Origin: Dryas octopetala
Lineage: Eukaryota > Streptophyta > Magnoliopsida > Rosales > Rosaceae
Assembly: GCA_963921425.1 (NCBI GenBank)
Contig: OY992840.1
Location: 5,954,501 to 6,018,500, forward strand
Length of the DNA stretch: 64,000 bases
Direction of reading: 5' to 3'
Part shown: positions 39,378 to 50,759 of the stretch, in pieces
Position numbering within the stretch: the stretch's first letter is position 1
Layout of the letters: every line of letters starts with the position of its first letter
The notes under the pieces: generated by a model
What the model was told of the DNA's origin: nothing
Seen by the model: the letters and a program-made list of their open reading frames with translations, nothing else
Databases searched by the model: none
Program-made: the position numbers and the translations under genes

Positions 39378-42300
39378 ATGGCTCTCATCTTCACCTCACA
39401 CTCTTCTCTCTTCTCCAAAAGCCGCAACAACCCACTCTCATTTCCAACCCCAAAACCCCAATCTCTCTCCCTCCTCTCTCTCCCCTTCCCAAACCCTAAC
39501 CCTAAGCTCCCCTCACTCCGCCTACGCTCCTCTCTTGCTGACAACACCCCCACCGACGGCGACCGTCCGGCCAAGATTACTGACGAATGGGGCGATAAAG
39601 CCGATCCTGAGCCCGAACCCGAATCCAAAATCTCCCAATCGGACCCTCCGGAGAACGAGGATGAGTGGGGAGGAGGAGGAGGAGGAGATGAGTACGTGGA
39701 AATTGGGAATGGAAGTCCGGCCAAAGCTGAGGTTGAGACGAAGGAGCCGAACGTGAATGATAGGCTTAGTGAGCTCAAGAGGTGCTTGGCAGACACGGTT
39801 TACGGGACCGAACTCGGGTTTCGGGCCGGGTCGGAGGTCAGAGCGGAGGTTCTAGAGTTGGTTAACCAGTTGGAGGCGGAAAATCCCAACCCGGCTCCCA
39901 CGGAGAACCCGGGGCTTCTTGATGGAAACTGGGTTTTGCTGTAAGTTCAACTTTCTGTCTAAGTTTTGCTTTGCAAGAGTTATATATAATTTATAATGTA
40001 TAATTTATGAATGCACTAATACAGATATGTATTATAAATTACATTTCTGAAGACAATAGAATATGATGTGCATTTGACTTATCCAGCATTTTCATATAGA
40101 AATTTAAGTCATTTTGAAAAAAGTAGAAATTTATGTCACTTTTGGATTGAATACCTAACAACAATAGCTGTTAAATTCTGTTTATAGTGATCAACTACAT
40201 GCTATAAATATGTTGGGCTGTTTGTTTCATGCATTAGTTTTAATAAAAAGTTTTACACAATATTAATCTGCCGATTTGATTTTAGTACAGTAATTGATCA
40301 TGTTTTCATCGTACATAATTTTCATGTCTTTGGGAATTGGGTTTCAGTTTGGAATTGAAAATAATAATGAAGCCGTGCATCTCGTAGGTGTCCGACATGT
40401 TGAATAGCTGATCTGCTAGTTTTTGATTTTGTGGTTTCTTTATTGGGCTGAAAGAAACTAGGCATGAAAATCCTTTTTCTTTGCATCTCTTTGCCACTGA
40501 GATAAAACACGTAATGGATTCTTTTTAAAGTTATAGAAGCCTTTCCTGTGGAACAGTGCATTGCATATAATTTCTTCAATTTAAGGTTGATACTCTATTT
40601 TATGAAGAGAGTCAAAAGATTGAATGAGGGTAAGGGCATATGTTGTGTTGTGCACTTTTATTCAACTTGGTATGGTAAATTTCATCACCTAACTTGAACT
40701 ATCCTAATATAGCTAATCCCAGTTTATAGTGGTTACCACAATTCGCCAAATAATTTTATTTGAAAAGGAAAGGAGGTATTGGTTTTCAAAAATGTAATGC
40801 TTGGCTTCTCAGTGATTTTGGTTTTTCCTTTAATCAAAAGAGAAAAGAAATGATTGTGTGTTTCCTTTTCCTACTATTGGTGTAATGTTCATGCTTCAAG
40901 ACACCCCATTATTTTTATTGGTTGGAGGGAGGATCATCCAAGTTCTTATAATTACCACTGCTCTGTTGAGGCTGTGGGTTTAGGTAATTGTTTGTTCTTG
41001 AAGAAGGTTTCCATTTTGTGACTTTTGCTTTTAATAATTTAGCTCTTCAAATGATGCCAAAGTTGTTGCATAGTAGAGTTGCACATAATATGTGTATTGT
41101 TACATACTCTAAGGGCTCATTTGTTACACTGGATTGTATTAGCCTGTATTATTATTAAGGCTTGTGCTGGACTGTGTTGGACTGGAGTAAGCTGGACTAA
41201 GTAAATATTATGTTTGGTGATGTGTCGGATTAGGAAGCTGGATAAGCAAAATAACACTATCCTATGTTTGCTGCATCATCGAAGTGAGCTATAATTATTT
41301 TAAATACATATATTAATAATTAAACCCTTTTAATATAATTTGAAGGGTTAATATTTAATCATCAAATTTTCCATAGTTTTAATGTCTAAAATAATTGATT
41401 AATTTGTTATTTAAAAAAAAAATACTATCAAATGAGATTGCATCTCTCCTTTTCCCTGTACACCATCTCATCTAACATTTTTTTTTATAAATCAAATACT
41501 TTTTTTTTTTTTTTTTTCCAAAGCCATTGACCAGCAGAATCATCTAGAAGATCAATAAAAGTTAGATAAAAGCCCATGAGGGAAACAGAGAAGATAAACC
41601 CCATTAGATCAAAACCCAGAAAAAACCCAATGAAAATAATAAATCAATATTCCAATTGATCAATCCCAAAAAACAAAAAACCCAGTCAAAAAACCCAGTA
41701 GACCTGTCTTTGTGTCTTTCTCACCCTCATATCCATCTCCAATCTTTGAAATCTCACCACAAAAATCTGTGAAAATCAACCTTCTCACACTATCTGATCA
41801 AAATCAAAACCAGAGCAATTCCCCATCAACCCTCTCACGCTATCTGATCAAAATCAAAACCAAATCCCACCACCGACACCCATTTGGCTATTCCCCAAGC
41901 CCACCATAGGAGAGATAGAGAGATAGAGAGATAGAGAGATAGAGAGAAAGGGAGAAGGGGAGAAGAGAGAGGAGAGAGGAGAGAGAGGAGAGATAGAGAG
42001 AAGGGGGCGAAGTCTACAAACGGAGCCTCTCTCTCTCTCTCTCTCTCTCTAGGTTTGTATTATTTTGCGAGTCGCAATCCAGTTCTTAGATAGTGAGGTG
42101 TCTTCAACCCTCGCTATTTACCAACGCATAGTTCACTGTGTTAGAAGAAGCGGTGGTAGATAGTCCCACTTAAAATAATACTGGGCCTTACCAAACATGG
42201 GTTTGTTGGGTTATTTAACACAATCCTAGCTAGCACTAGCTAGCACGGTGAAACAAACGTGGCCTAAATGGTTATGTTTCTTTGTTTCTTCCTTTTTTTT

Positions 42301-43553
42301 TTTTCATTTTTCTTCCAGTTTAGCTATAATTATGTGGCTGTCTATATATTTAACATTCGTGTCAATTTAATAATGGATTGGTATCATATTATATTAGTTT
42401 ATGTGAAGCCATGCACATTATCTCTTTTCTTCATTTTAATTAAAGTTGCAACCTTAAAGTTTCATAGATACTTTTCGTCTTCTACTTTTATATTTCTGGA
42501 TGTCTGTAACAAGCTTGCATGTATCCAAACATGAACCAAGGGTCAATGATAACACTGGTGGGAATTATGCTCTTCATTTAGCGGCTATACCACAATAGCA
42601 TAAAAGTATCAGTAGCATTGTGGAACAAATTGTGGGGCCACTATGAAACAAAAAACCATGTACTGTATCTATAGTGCATCCTAGATGATACATTATGATG
42701 GATGGAAACATTTTATTTCTCTGTTTGCTTTTGACCTGGATGTCCTGCAACAATTGGATGATTGGCCTTGTGAAAGATAGATTAAATGGTTCATTGTTTT
42801 CTTTTCTCTTTTGCCCTAAGATCTTATCAACTGCACCTGATTTCCCTGTTTTCGCTTATTTGTTTTGATTTCTATAAATCAGGTACACTGCATTCTCCGA
42901 ACTGTTGCCACTTCTTGCAGTAGGTAGTATACCTTTGTTGAAAGTGGATAAAATAAGCCAAGCAATTGACACCAGCAGCCTAACCATTGTGAACTCCACC
43001 ACATTGTCCGGCCCTTTTGCCACTCTCTCTTTCAATGCCTCTGCTAGCTTTGAAGTTAAAAGTCCTTCAAGAATTCAGGTATCACTTGCATTGTTATCTG
43101 ACTGAATAAAATTCTTCTAAAACAGGACATTGTTCATAGTTGTAGAGTAATGAGTTAATAAATATAATATAAAGAACTCGAAGTTATAACAATGGTGGAT
43201 GAGTACCAGGACCTTACTTGTTTACTTCTCAATATATTCAGGTGCAATTCAAGGAAGGCACCTTTCAGCCTCCAGACATAAAGTCAAGCATTGATCTCCC
43301 ACAAGATGTGGATATCTTTGGGCAGACAATCAATTTGTCACCTGTGCAGCAGACTCTCAATTCTTTGCAGGAAGCTGTTGCAAGTATTTCAAGAGCCATT
43401 TCTGGTCAGCAACCACTTAAGGTTCCCATTCCAGGTGACCGGACAAAGTCTTGGCTTCTCATTACGTACCTTGATGAGGATCTCCGGATCTCCAGGGGGG
43501 ATGGTGGTCTTTTTGTGCTTGCTAGAGAAGGGAGTCCTCTTCTAGATCAGTAA
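39378..43553 (+). CDS. PAP3: Plastid fibrillin / plastid-lipid-associated protein 3 type
   Basis: Chloroplast lipid-associated protein of plastoglobules and thylakoids (PAP/fibrillin family; Arabidopsis PAP3 = FBN2, At2g35490). Exons 39378-39940, 42883-43078 and 43242-43553, GT/AG borders, give 356 residues, close to the usual length. Residues 1-50 are Ser/Pro/Leu-rich with few acids, like a transit peptide. An acidic linker with two DEWG motifs (69-72, 95-98) and a glycine run follows. The PAP/fibrillin domain covers about 130-355 (LKRCLADTVYGTELGFRAGS, LLDGNWVLLYTAFSELLPLL, PPDIKSSIDLP) and ends with the conserved RISRGDGGLFVLAREGSPLL. The ATG chosen is the first in frame and starts the transit peptide. 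Intron 1 (2.9 kb) has a Harbinger-like insertion. Intact as read. Confidence 0.93.
41113..42264. mobile_element. Harbinger-like non-autonomous element in fibrillin intron 1
   Basis: 1,152 bp starting GGGCTCATTTGTTACACTGG and ending (complement) GGCCACGTTTGTTTCAC, with target duplication TAA at 41110-41112 and 42265-42267. Contains GA/CT runs (41909-42000, 42029-42050) and no transposase. The end motif and TAA duplication fit PIF/Harbinger; a relative lies at 63036. Confidence 0.7.
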
Positions 43554-44352
43554 TGTGGTACTTTAAACTGTGTTGTCGATAAAGCAAGGCATATATACAT
43601 ATAGAGCCCCTTGGGTGATTTTACTTGTATGGAAGGAAAATGGTTGTATTTGTATCATGTATATTAAAAAATTTCCAGATATGGAAGATGTGCCCCTATT
43701 TACCACCTTCCTGTCTGCATTGCTGAGAGGCCTAGGATAAATTATAAGATTCTCTGCATCTATGTGATTGGGATTAAAAATTAAACAGAAATTTTTTCCA
43801 CATAGTGGGACATATAGCCAGTGGAATACCTGTAGGACAATATTTAGGTCACCCCTGCGGTGTATGAATGAAATGTGATTGGGATTAAAAAGCCGTTGAC
43901 AGCAAACCAACAACAAAGACGTGCAGTGCAGTGCAGTGCAGTGCAGGCAGTACACTTGTCACGTAATTCCCGCGTCTTTCACCGCATTTTCTTATTCACA
44001 AAATCAAACACACAACCATATAAACTCTCTCTGTGTATTGTCTACCTAATTCTCTTTCTTCTGTGTTATTGATTCATATATCGGATCCGATATTTCGGTC
44101 AAGACTGAAGATCAATTGATCCGCCGACATTTAAGGAGATCTTGGATCTTTCCAATTGCCTCCCTCTGACTCAAACAACAACCACCATAAACATGGATCC
44201 ATTCACACACCAACAAAACCAAAATCCTTGTAGAAATTGGAAGAACAAATCATGATCCATCATCGATCCAACTCAAGAATTTGAATTCTCTTGTGGAATT
44301 AATACTGAATTAGAAAAAATTGGAGAAAAAGAAAAATTAATAGTTGTTGGAC
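43554..44352. other. Fibrillin 3' UTR, spacer, and CML promoter/leader
   Basis: The first 150-300 bp should be fibrillin 3' UTR. GATTGGGATTAAAAA is repeated at 43768 and 43879. A GTGCA pentamer run lies at 43921-43944. CATATAAAC near 44018 is a TATA-like box for the calmodulin-like gene, leaving a leader of about 300 bp. Confidence 0.45.
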
Positions 44353-44844
44353 ATGAGCAACAAGCAGCCAGTGAAGCTAGACGACGACCAAATCGCGGAC
44401 CTGCGTGAAATCTTCCGGTCTTTCGATCGCAACAACGACGGGAGCCTGACGCAGCTGGAGCTGGGCTCGCTTCTGCGGTCACTGGGCCTAAAGCCCGGCC
44501 CAGACCAGCTGGAAAGCCTGATCCAAAAGGCCGACACCAACAGCAATGGCCTGGTGGAGTTCTCGGAGTTCGTGGCGCTGGTGGCGCCGGAGCTCCTCTC
44601 TGCCAAGTCGCCGTACACGGAGGAGCAGCTGAAACAGTTGTTCAGGATGTTCGATCGGGACGGCAACGGGTTCATCACCGCGGCCGAGTTGGCTCACTCC
44701 ATGGCTAAGCTTGGACATGCGCTTACGGCTGAGGAGTTGACGGGGATGATCAAAGAGGCTGATACTGATGGAGATGGTAGAATTAATTTTCAAGAGTTTG
44801 CGCACGCTATTACTTCTGCTGCTTTTGATAATTCTTGGTCTTGA
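44353..44844 (+). CDS. CML18: Calmodulin-like protein, CML18 type
   Basis: Cytosolic/nuclear Ca2+ sensor of 163 residues with four EF-hands. The 12-residue loops are at 25-36 (DRNNDGSLTQLE), 61-72 (DTNSNGLVEFSE), 101-112 (DRDGNGFITAAE) and 137-148 (DTDGDGRINFQE); all have Asp at position 1, Gly at 6 and Glu at 12, so all four should bind calcium. AAELAHSMAKLGHALTAEEL and GMIKEADTDGDGRINFQEFA are almost the text of Arabidopsis CML18 (At3g03000) as I recall it. Intronless, as most CML genes. The start is the ATG of MSNKQPVKL; an in-frame TTG upstream is not a normal plant start. The first two thirds are markedly GC-rich compared with the surroundings, and the last third is not. Confidence 0.93.
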   Translation: MSNKQPVKLDDDQIADLREIFRSFDRNNDGSLTQLELGSLLRSLGLKPGPDQLESLIQKADTNSNGLVEFSEFVALVAPELLSAKSPYTEEQLKQLFRMFDRDGNGFITAAELAHSMAKLGHALTAEELTGMIKEADTDGDGRINFQEFAHAITSAAFDNSWS

Positions 44845-45429
44845 ATCTTCATCGATCCTCCGAACTTATTGTTTCGGATTTCCATTCAATTTTCTTTAAT
44901 TTCAGGTATTAATATCATGTTTCCTCAATCTTTCGTTTTTTGTTTGTTTTATGTGTCTATCTGTTTCATCACGTGTTATAAAAATAGACACCTAGAGGAG
45001 AGAAGAGTATTCGTTGTTCCATGCAAGTTTTTCTTGTTAGTTAGTCTTCAATATAATAATTAATTTGTGAAACAAATATTTAGGAGCATGCATGATCTTT
45101 AATTTCTTTCGGAGGGTGTGAATGAAAGGATAAAAACTCAGACAAGAGAGTACATTGACGAAGCTATCTTCTTTTGGTCCAAATTATGTGAACTAATATT
45201 GTAATTCATGGAATATTTCCAGTGGTCAAGCAAGGCATTTACTGCTTTTAAGTTTTTACCAAGTCGGCAGGGATCAAGATCTAATGAACTTGCATGTTCT
45301 AATGATAAGTCGAATGTTATTATTCTTACATCACATCTAGAAACATAAACAATGAAAATGGAAAATGGACTATATGCCTGCGATGGCATCTGATCACTGA
45401 CCCATAATTATCTACTTGGCCTAGGGATT
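44845..45429. other. CML 3' UTR and intergenic, no gene seen
   Basis: AT-rich, no ORF of interest. Confidence 0.4.
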
Positions 45430-46150
45430 GGCAAGGTTCCAAGCTAGGCTGTTTAGATTTGAAGCTTTGTGGGCTTCAATCAAGATTGTGAAGGGGTCGT
45501 TAAGAGAGGCTGGGAAGTTGAACAGGTTGGATCAAAGACATTCCGAAGGATTCAAAAATTGAAATCATGCATGCAACAAATCTTGCTAGAATGGAGTAAA
45601 CTCACCTATTTTAAGAGTAAGAAAGCCATAGACCAGTTGATGGCGGACTTGGTACAAGTTTGGGAAAAGGAATATGAAGAGAATGCTCTTTAAGGAGCCA
45701 AAGAAATAACAAGACAAGTGGATGAGTTGTGGGGAAGAGAGGAGATGCAATGTCATCAAGGAGCAAGGGTGAATTGGTGAAATTCAGGGGATTCAAATAC
45801 TAGATTCGTCCACTTGACTACCATTCAAACAAGGCAGAAGAATAGTGTCAAAAGGACTGATGAGCATTTGGCTAGAACAAGAGACAGAAATTACGGCTGC
45901 GACTATGGATCACTTCAAGAGCCTTTTCAAAACTGAATAGAGAAATTCAGGACAACATTGTCATGGACTGGTGAAGTCAGCATCATCATAGACCGTGAAG
46001 TGTTTCATGACTTGAAATTGAGGAGGACAAGTAAAAAATATGAAATAGGATTGGAAGAAGACACAAATAGGGCAAATCGCAGGGAAGAATGTGATTTTAT
46101 AGAAGTGGTTATGCTGAGAATGGAATTGAAGAAAGGTGGGCCAAACTGAT
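45430..46150 (+). pseudogene. LINE (L1-type) ORF2 fragment
   Basis: The reading frame from 45469 gives peptides typical of the region between endonuclease and reverse transcriptase of plant L1 ORF2: RLFRFEALW in one frame, then LLEWSKLTYFKSKKAIDQL and a stretch like the family motif WLKEGDxNTKFFH (here NSGDSNTRFVHLTTIQTRQK). Stops and a frame change separate these pieces, and no RT motif follows, so it is a dead internal fragment. Confidence 0.6.
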
Positions 46151-46579
46151 TGTGGAATGCATCAGTTCAATTTCATTCTCTATCTAGTAAATAGGAAGCT
46201 GATCAGTTAGCTTTTTAACCCTAAATTGATACAAATGCATGTGAATCAGCAGAAACTGTGAGTTATAAACTAAAGTTGGGTTGGACCAATACAATGTCAA
46301 TATTTACATGCTTGATGAATCCCACTATTTCAAGAGGGAAACAGAGAGAAATGGCAACACAATTCATTTCAGCGCACACAAATGCATGTAATTCGTAAAT
46401 TTTCTTTGTTTTTACTTTGTACTAACCATCTATGTTAAACATATATCGATTTTTCTAAATGTGTTAAGAGAACCCCTGCATAAATGAAGAGGTTGATTTA
46501 TTTTTTCGTATGATTTCGACTTTTGCATTCAAAGAACAATCGGTAGTTAATTACATTCTGAAAATCAATGCATGACTTG
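46151..46579. other. Intergenic, no gene seen
   Basis: AT-rich with short ORFs only. Confidence 0.4.
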
Positions 46580-47640
46580 TGTTTGTGGATAAATCCACAC
46601 CAATCCAATAGCCAACCAGGACCGGACACGTGGCTGGTCAGATCTAACTTCAATGTTTGACCTCCACATCATCATTGGTCAGCACTTCCTTTGCCAGCTC
46701 AGACCGGGTCTCCATGCCGGGCCCTCCATGTTCGGTCCGAGCCGAACCGATGATCTTCCAAGGGATTGAGTGCCCAACTTTCCACGATCATCCCGGTTCG
46801 GCTCGGCACTGAAATGACCTCCTTTCGAGCTCTGGCGTCGGCTAGTTAGGACTCTGAGGGACCCCTATCTTTTGGTTCGGCTCGGTCTGGAATCCCATGT
46901 CTGATCTGATCACTCATGGACTTCATGCATACGCGTAAAGGCATCTGCTCGGTTCGGCTCGGCTCTCCGCCACCAATCCCAGGAAGAGCACGTTGGAGTG
47001 AACCGCCACACTTAAATGCACCTGACACAAATCCTCTGACAGATGGAATATCCCAGTCTGCATCCATGACTATTGAGGTAGTTTGCCTGAACTTTCCAAC
47101 CTTGCATTTAATAGAGCATTCAATGCAACATTGAATGCTGAGGAGGTAAGTAGCTGTGCCTGCAACTAGTTCTGACTAAACGCGTGGGTCACTGGCAACC
47201 ATTCATTCACATGCAGGTATCTTACTCATCAAGTCTTCCTTTGCTTATATATATATCAACTCATATGTGCAAAACGAGAGCTATCAACCTATCCAAAAAA
47301 ACACTTACACAAAAATTCCCACTCACCAAAGAGCATACCCAACTTGCTGAGAATAACCCAGAACATTTGCCTTGTTCTTCCTATTCTCCCAAGTTCATCC
47401 TTTGTTCTTCCTCATCTATCATCAAACATCACCACTGATTTCATCATCGGAGTGTGTTTGGCTGGTACCACACCGGTCCATCTCCTTTGATCTTGTGTTT
47501 GTCTACAGGAAGATCCCAATCAACATCCATATCATCATCCAGCAGGGCTTCAGATCAGCCAAGTCATCATCTCTACGTTGTTGCATCTACCTCACGAGAA
47601 TTTGCATCAACAACTTGTTTGTTGCAGGTTAGACAGTTTT
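46580..47640 (+). mobile_element. LTR retrotransposon remnant (LTR-like)
   Basis: A GC-richer stretch with repeated GTTCGGCTCGG motifs, a TATA-like TTATATATATATC at about 47224, and a downstream segment (CTGGTACCACACCGGTCC near 47462) of the kind found in the R/U5 part of plant gypsy LTRs. ORFs across it are domain-free. Ends and family are not fixed; looks broken. Confidence 0.4.
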
Positions 47641-48174
47641 CCTAGAAAAAATGACCCACCAGCAGATTGTTCTACTCCAACATGGCCACTGTGCTACTAC
47701 AGTTAAGTATCTTTTCATTCATGAACCTTGTTGTCCATGATAAAAGTGACATTTATCTCTTTTTGACAATCTGAGTTAGAAGGAACATTTTGGTAAGTCA
47801 GAAAGTTTGTTGGAATTTCCCTTTCTCTTCTTCATCTTCCCGTTTCTCAGTCAAATTAAGACGTGCTTTAAATTCCTAGGTTGTGAACTTTCTCTTTTGT
47901 TGGATTTTATGGCCGTTGTTGGGAACAATGCTTATACCTTTCCATAGTTACTTTTGTTTGCTAATAGTTACAATTTCAGAAAATTAGATTATGATAGCAA
48001 TTTAGAAATTTTCTTTTCTTTTGTTGCACATATGCAAATTACAATTTATCTCAAGGATCCCACACCAATGCAAAGAATAAAGTTACAGGGCAAATGAATT
48101 AACTTTTCTATGAAATTTTTTGAAAACTAGTACTTTTTGGTTTATGTTCAAGACTTTTAACCATTTTTTTAATG
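47641..48174. other. Intergenic, no gene seen
   Basis: No ORF, repeat or RNA gene recognised. Confidence 0.4.
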
Positions 48175-49380
48175 TTTCAGAAATTTAATCCTCGAGTAAT
48201 GTTCGAGCTCGGAGCTCTTATCCATAAGTGTTTGAACACTGTCAAGAATTCTCGAGGAGAGTTTGAGTAATAATCAAGAGTTGGATTTCCAAAACTTGAA
48301 AAAATGGGCTAAAAGTATTTAATTGAGTAAAATTTGGGCTAGTTTTTCATACTTCCCTGTTGGATTATGAATGAACTATAAATGCAGTAAATAATTTATG
48401 TGACCTATATTTAAATTTTCTCAAATCTGTTTATGTATTCATGACCACCAATCTCTATCCAGAGGCCATTGTCCATCGACTTGATACACAAGTAGACCTC
48501 TTATGTGAAGGGCACTTAATGTTTGCCTTGATGATGAATGAAAAAATAATGCCATAATTCAAATCTCACCCTTTCTCTTTAGACTGCTTTGTACCAAAAA
48601 GAAGGAGAAATTTTGAAAAAATGATTCCTTTTCGCTTTCCATTAAAAACTTTTAACTCTTTGAAATAAATTTTAGAAATTTGACCTTCGAGTAGTGCTTG
48701 AGCTCCTGATGCAGAACGGATGACGGAGAAGTTTATGTAACAGCTTGATCGTTGCAAACCCAAGAAATTTGGGAAATGATTTCTACTAGTCGAAGGGTTT
48801 GGCTCTGAAAGTGGTACTAATGCATATCGTTTCGAAGGAAATCACGAGACGAGTCAAACTCATCGCTATGCAATGATGTATAGGCTTTTTTGGCCATCCG
48901 AGATCGTTTAGGGCCTCAAAACTGCATTCTAAACTTTTAGACATTTTATTTATTCTCGTTTATATTTTATTTGGGTTTGTCATTACCCGTGGGCCTTAAT
49001 TATATGGTTGTTTGCGCCCTAGGGTTTCTTTAAGCGTACTTAAGCAATTTTTACAATTGCTAGCCGGATTATTCTATTATTATTTTATCAAACTAATTGT
49101 TGAGGTTTTCTCTCAATTTCCTGGTGGATTCCAGGCTTCTTGTTCTTTTAGGTTTACGTTTGTAAACCTTGGCAGATTGTACTGCATCAGCTCCTCTCAA
49201 GAATTGCTCGAACACCCCTCAAGTGGTGGTCGAACCCTATCGAATAGTGTTTGAGGGGTGTTCAAACATTTCTTGAAATGAGCTCGAGTGCTACTCAACG
49301 GTCAAATCTCTAAAATTTTAAAATATTTTAATTGACTCAAATTTGGATTAATTTTTCAAATTTCTTAAAAATATATTCAT
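48175..49380. repeat. Duplicated CTCGAG/TTCGAGCTC-rich repeat hosting a solo LTR
   Basis: A unit with CTCGAGTAATGTTCGAGCTC and a tail like TTTAATTGAGTAAAATTTGG at 48180-48365 is repeated in diverged form at 48665-48706 plus 49190-49380 (TTCGAGTAGTGCTTGAGCTC; TTTTAATTGACTCAAATTTGG quoted to 20: TTTAATTGACTCAAATTTGG). The second copy is split by the solo LTR at 48707. Confidence 0.55.
48707..49189 (+). mobile_element. Solo LTR
   Basis: 483-bp sequence starting TGATGCAG and ending CTGCATCA (perfect inverted ends), with a 5-bp duplication GCTCC at 48702-48706 and 49190-49194. The 3' half (CCTAGGGTTTCTTTAAGC, then TGGTGGATTCCAGGC) looks like the transcribed R/U5 part of a plant LTR. No internal region remains. 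Family not certain. Confidence 0.8.
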
Positions 49381-50165
49381 CAATCCCCTAAAAATGACAT
49401 TATAGTTCTACCACTGTAAAAGACCATGAATGGATCATTTCATCACTATAGTAAAAAATGGAGGGATCCATCGTCATAAAAAACAAAGAAGCAAGACCAT
49501 GAATGGATCACTATAGCAATAAATGGAGGGATCCATGATCATTAAAAAAAAATTAAAAAAATTAAAAAAGAAGAGAAGCACGTGGATTGGGCAAATCTAC
49601 AGCAAGTATTGCATGAGGTTTAGCTCATGCAATTTTTTTTATTTTTTAAAGTAATGTTAACTCAAGTTTACTCTAGTTTAGTCCATTCTAACCTATTCTA
49701 GCCTATAACAGCCCTATTTCAGTCCGCTCTATCTTGTTTCATGTTTAAAACTTGAATTCACCACTGAAAAGAAGAGAGAAGAATGAAAGGTAAATATGAG
49801 TTCTGAGAAGAATGAGGAAAAGTTTTTGTATGAAAAGAAATATGCAAGTAATAGGAAAATAGGACCACAATATGCAGTGCACCTCATGAAAAATGAAAGC
49901 ACTTCATGGTCAAGCCTTCTCCTAAGTCCCAACTCCTAGGTATCTTAAATGGCGCAATCAAAGAAAAAAAAAAACAGGTATGATCAAATGATTCATGCTC
50001 CAAGACCCGTCCATGACTAACCTAACCTGGCCCATTGGGCCGAGATTCAGCCCAAACCTGAGTAAGATCCTGACCTAGCTAACAATAAGACAACACATAC
50101 TTTTCAAAAGATGTTTTGTTTCCTCTCTCTATCTTTTGATTAATCTAAAGTTAGCTTTTGTTATG
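49381..50165. other. Intergenic with a diverged tandem duplication
   Basis: GACCATGAATGGATCA and AATGGAGGGATCCAT occur twice (49424-49474 and 49496-49542). No gene seen. Confidence 0.45.
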
Positions 50166-50312
50166 GATGTTAGTTAATCTCTTGATAAGAACTTATCTAT
50201 CCCTTGTTGTATAAAACATGTGAGACACAAACATGGTCATGTGATATGTGTATGTCTCACATGTTGTATACAACAAGAGATATGTAAGTTTTAGTCTAAT
50301 CTCTTACTCTTC
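50166..50312. mobile_element. Small foldback (MITE-like)
   Basis: About 60-bp inverted arms around a short loop: left GTTGTATAAAACATGTGAGAC, here to 20 bases TTGTATAAAACATGTGAGAC; right complement TTGTATACAACATGTGAGAC. The match extends outward to TTAATCTCTTG and CTAATCTCTTA. No target duplication noted. Confidence 0.6.
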
Positions 50313-50759
50313 TCAGTAGGCAGTGTACTCCCCAGGACCTCCTCTCTGTTAGGGAGGTCATATCGTTGCAGCCCAGAAATCCCACTTCCGCGGATGACCC
50401 CTCTTCCATTTCTACACCCAACCTCACATTCCAACTGAAGGTCGGTGATGCCGCCACCATGGGTCCGATGATGTCATGCCCAGTAGAGAGAGAAAGATAG
50501 TCACCAAGCCAATATCAAACAAGGAATTACCAGTAGAGAGAAAGAGAGTGACATTTAATGGTGGGGTTTGTGTGTGTCACGTCAGCAGTTAATAGATTTA
50601 TAACGGTTAGAGTAATGGAAGTACTTAGTTGACGAGATTTGTAGTTAAGGTACTCTAATGCAAATTTTTGAACATGATGTACCAAATTGAAAAGTGGTAT
50701 ATAGTTGAGGTATATTCAAGGAGTAAAATTTTGGGAGAAATTTCATTTTTTAAGGGTAT
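50313..50759. other. Intergenic, no gene seen
   Basis: No ORF or RNA gene recognised. Confidence 0.4.

Noticed and set aside
39490-39506. Interstitial telomere repeat (AAACCCTAACCCTAA)
   Set aside because: Two units only, within the transit-peptide coding sequence of the fibrillin gene.
47184-47645. Small secreted-protein genes from three overlapping ORFs
   Set aside because: They overlap an LTR-like remnant, lack signal peptides or domains and have no splice support.
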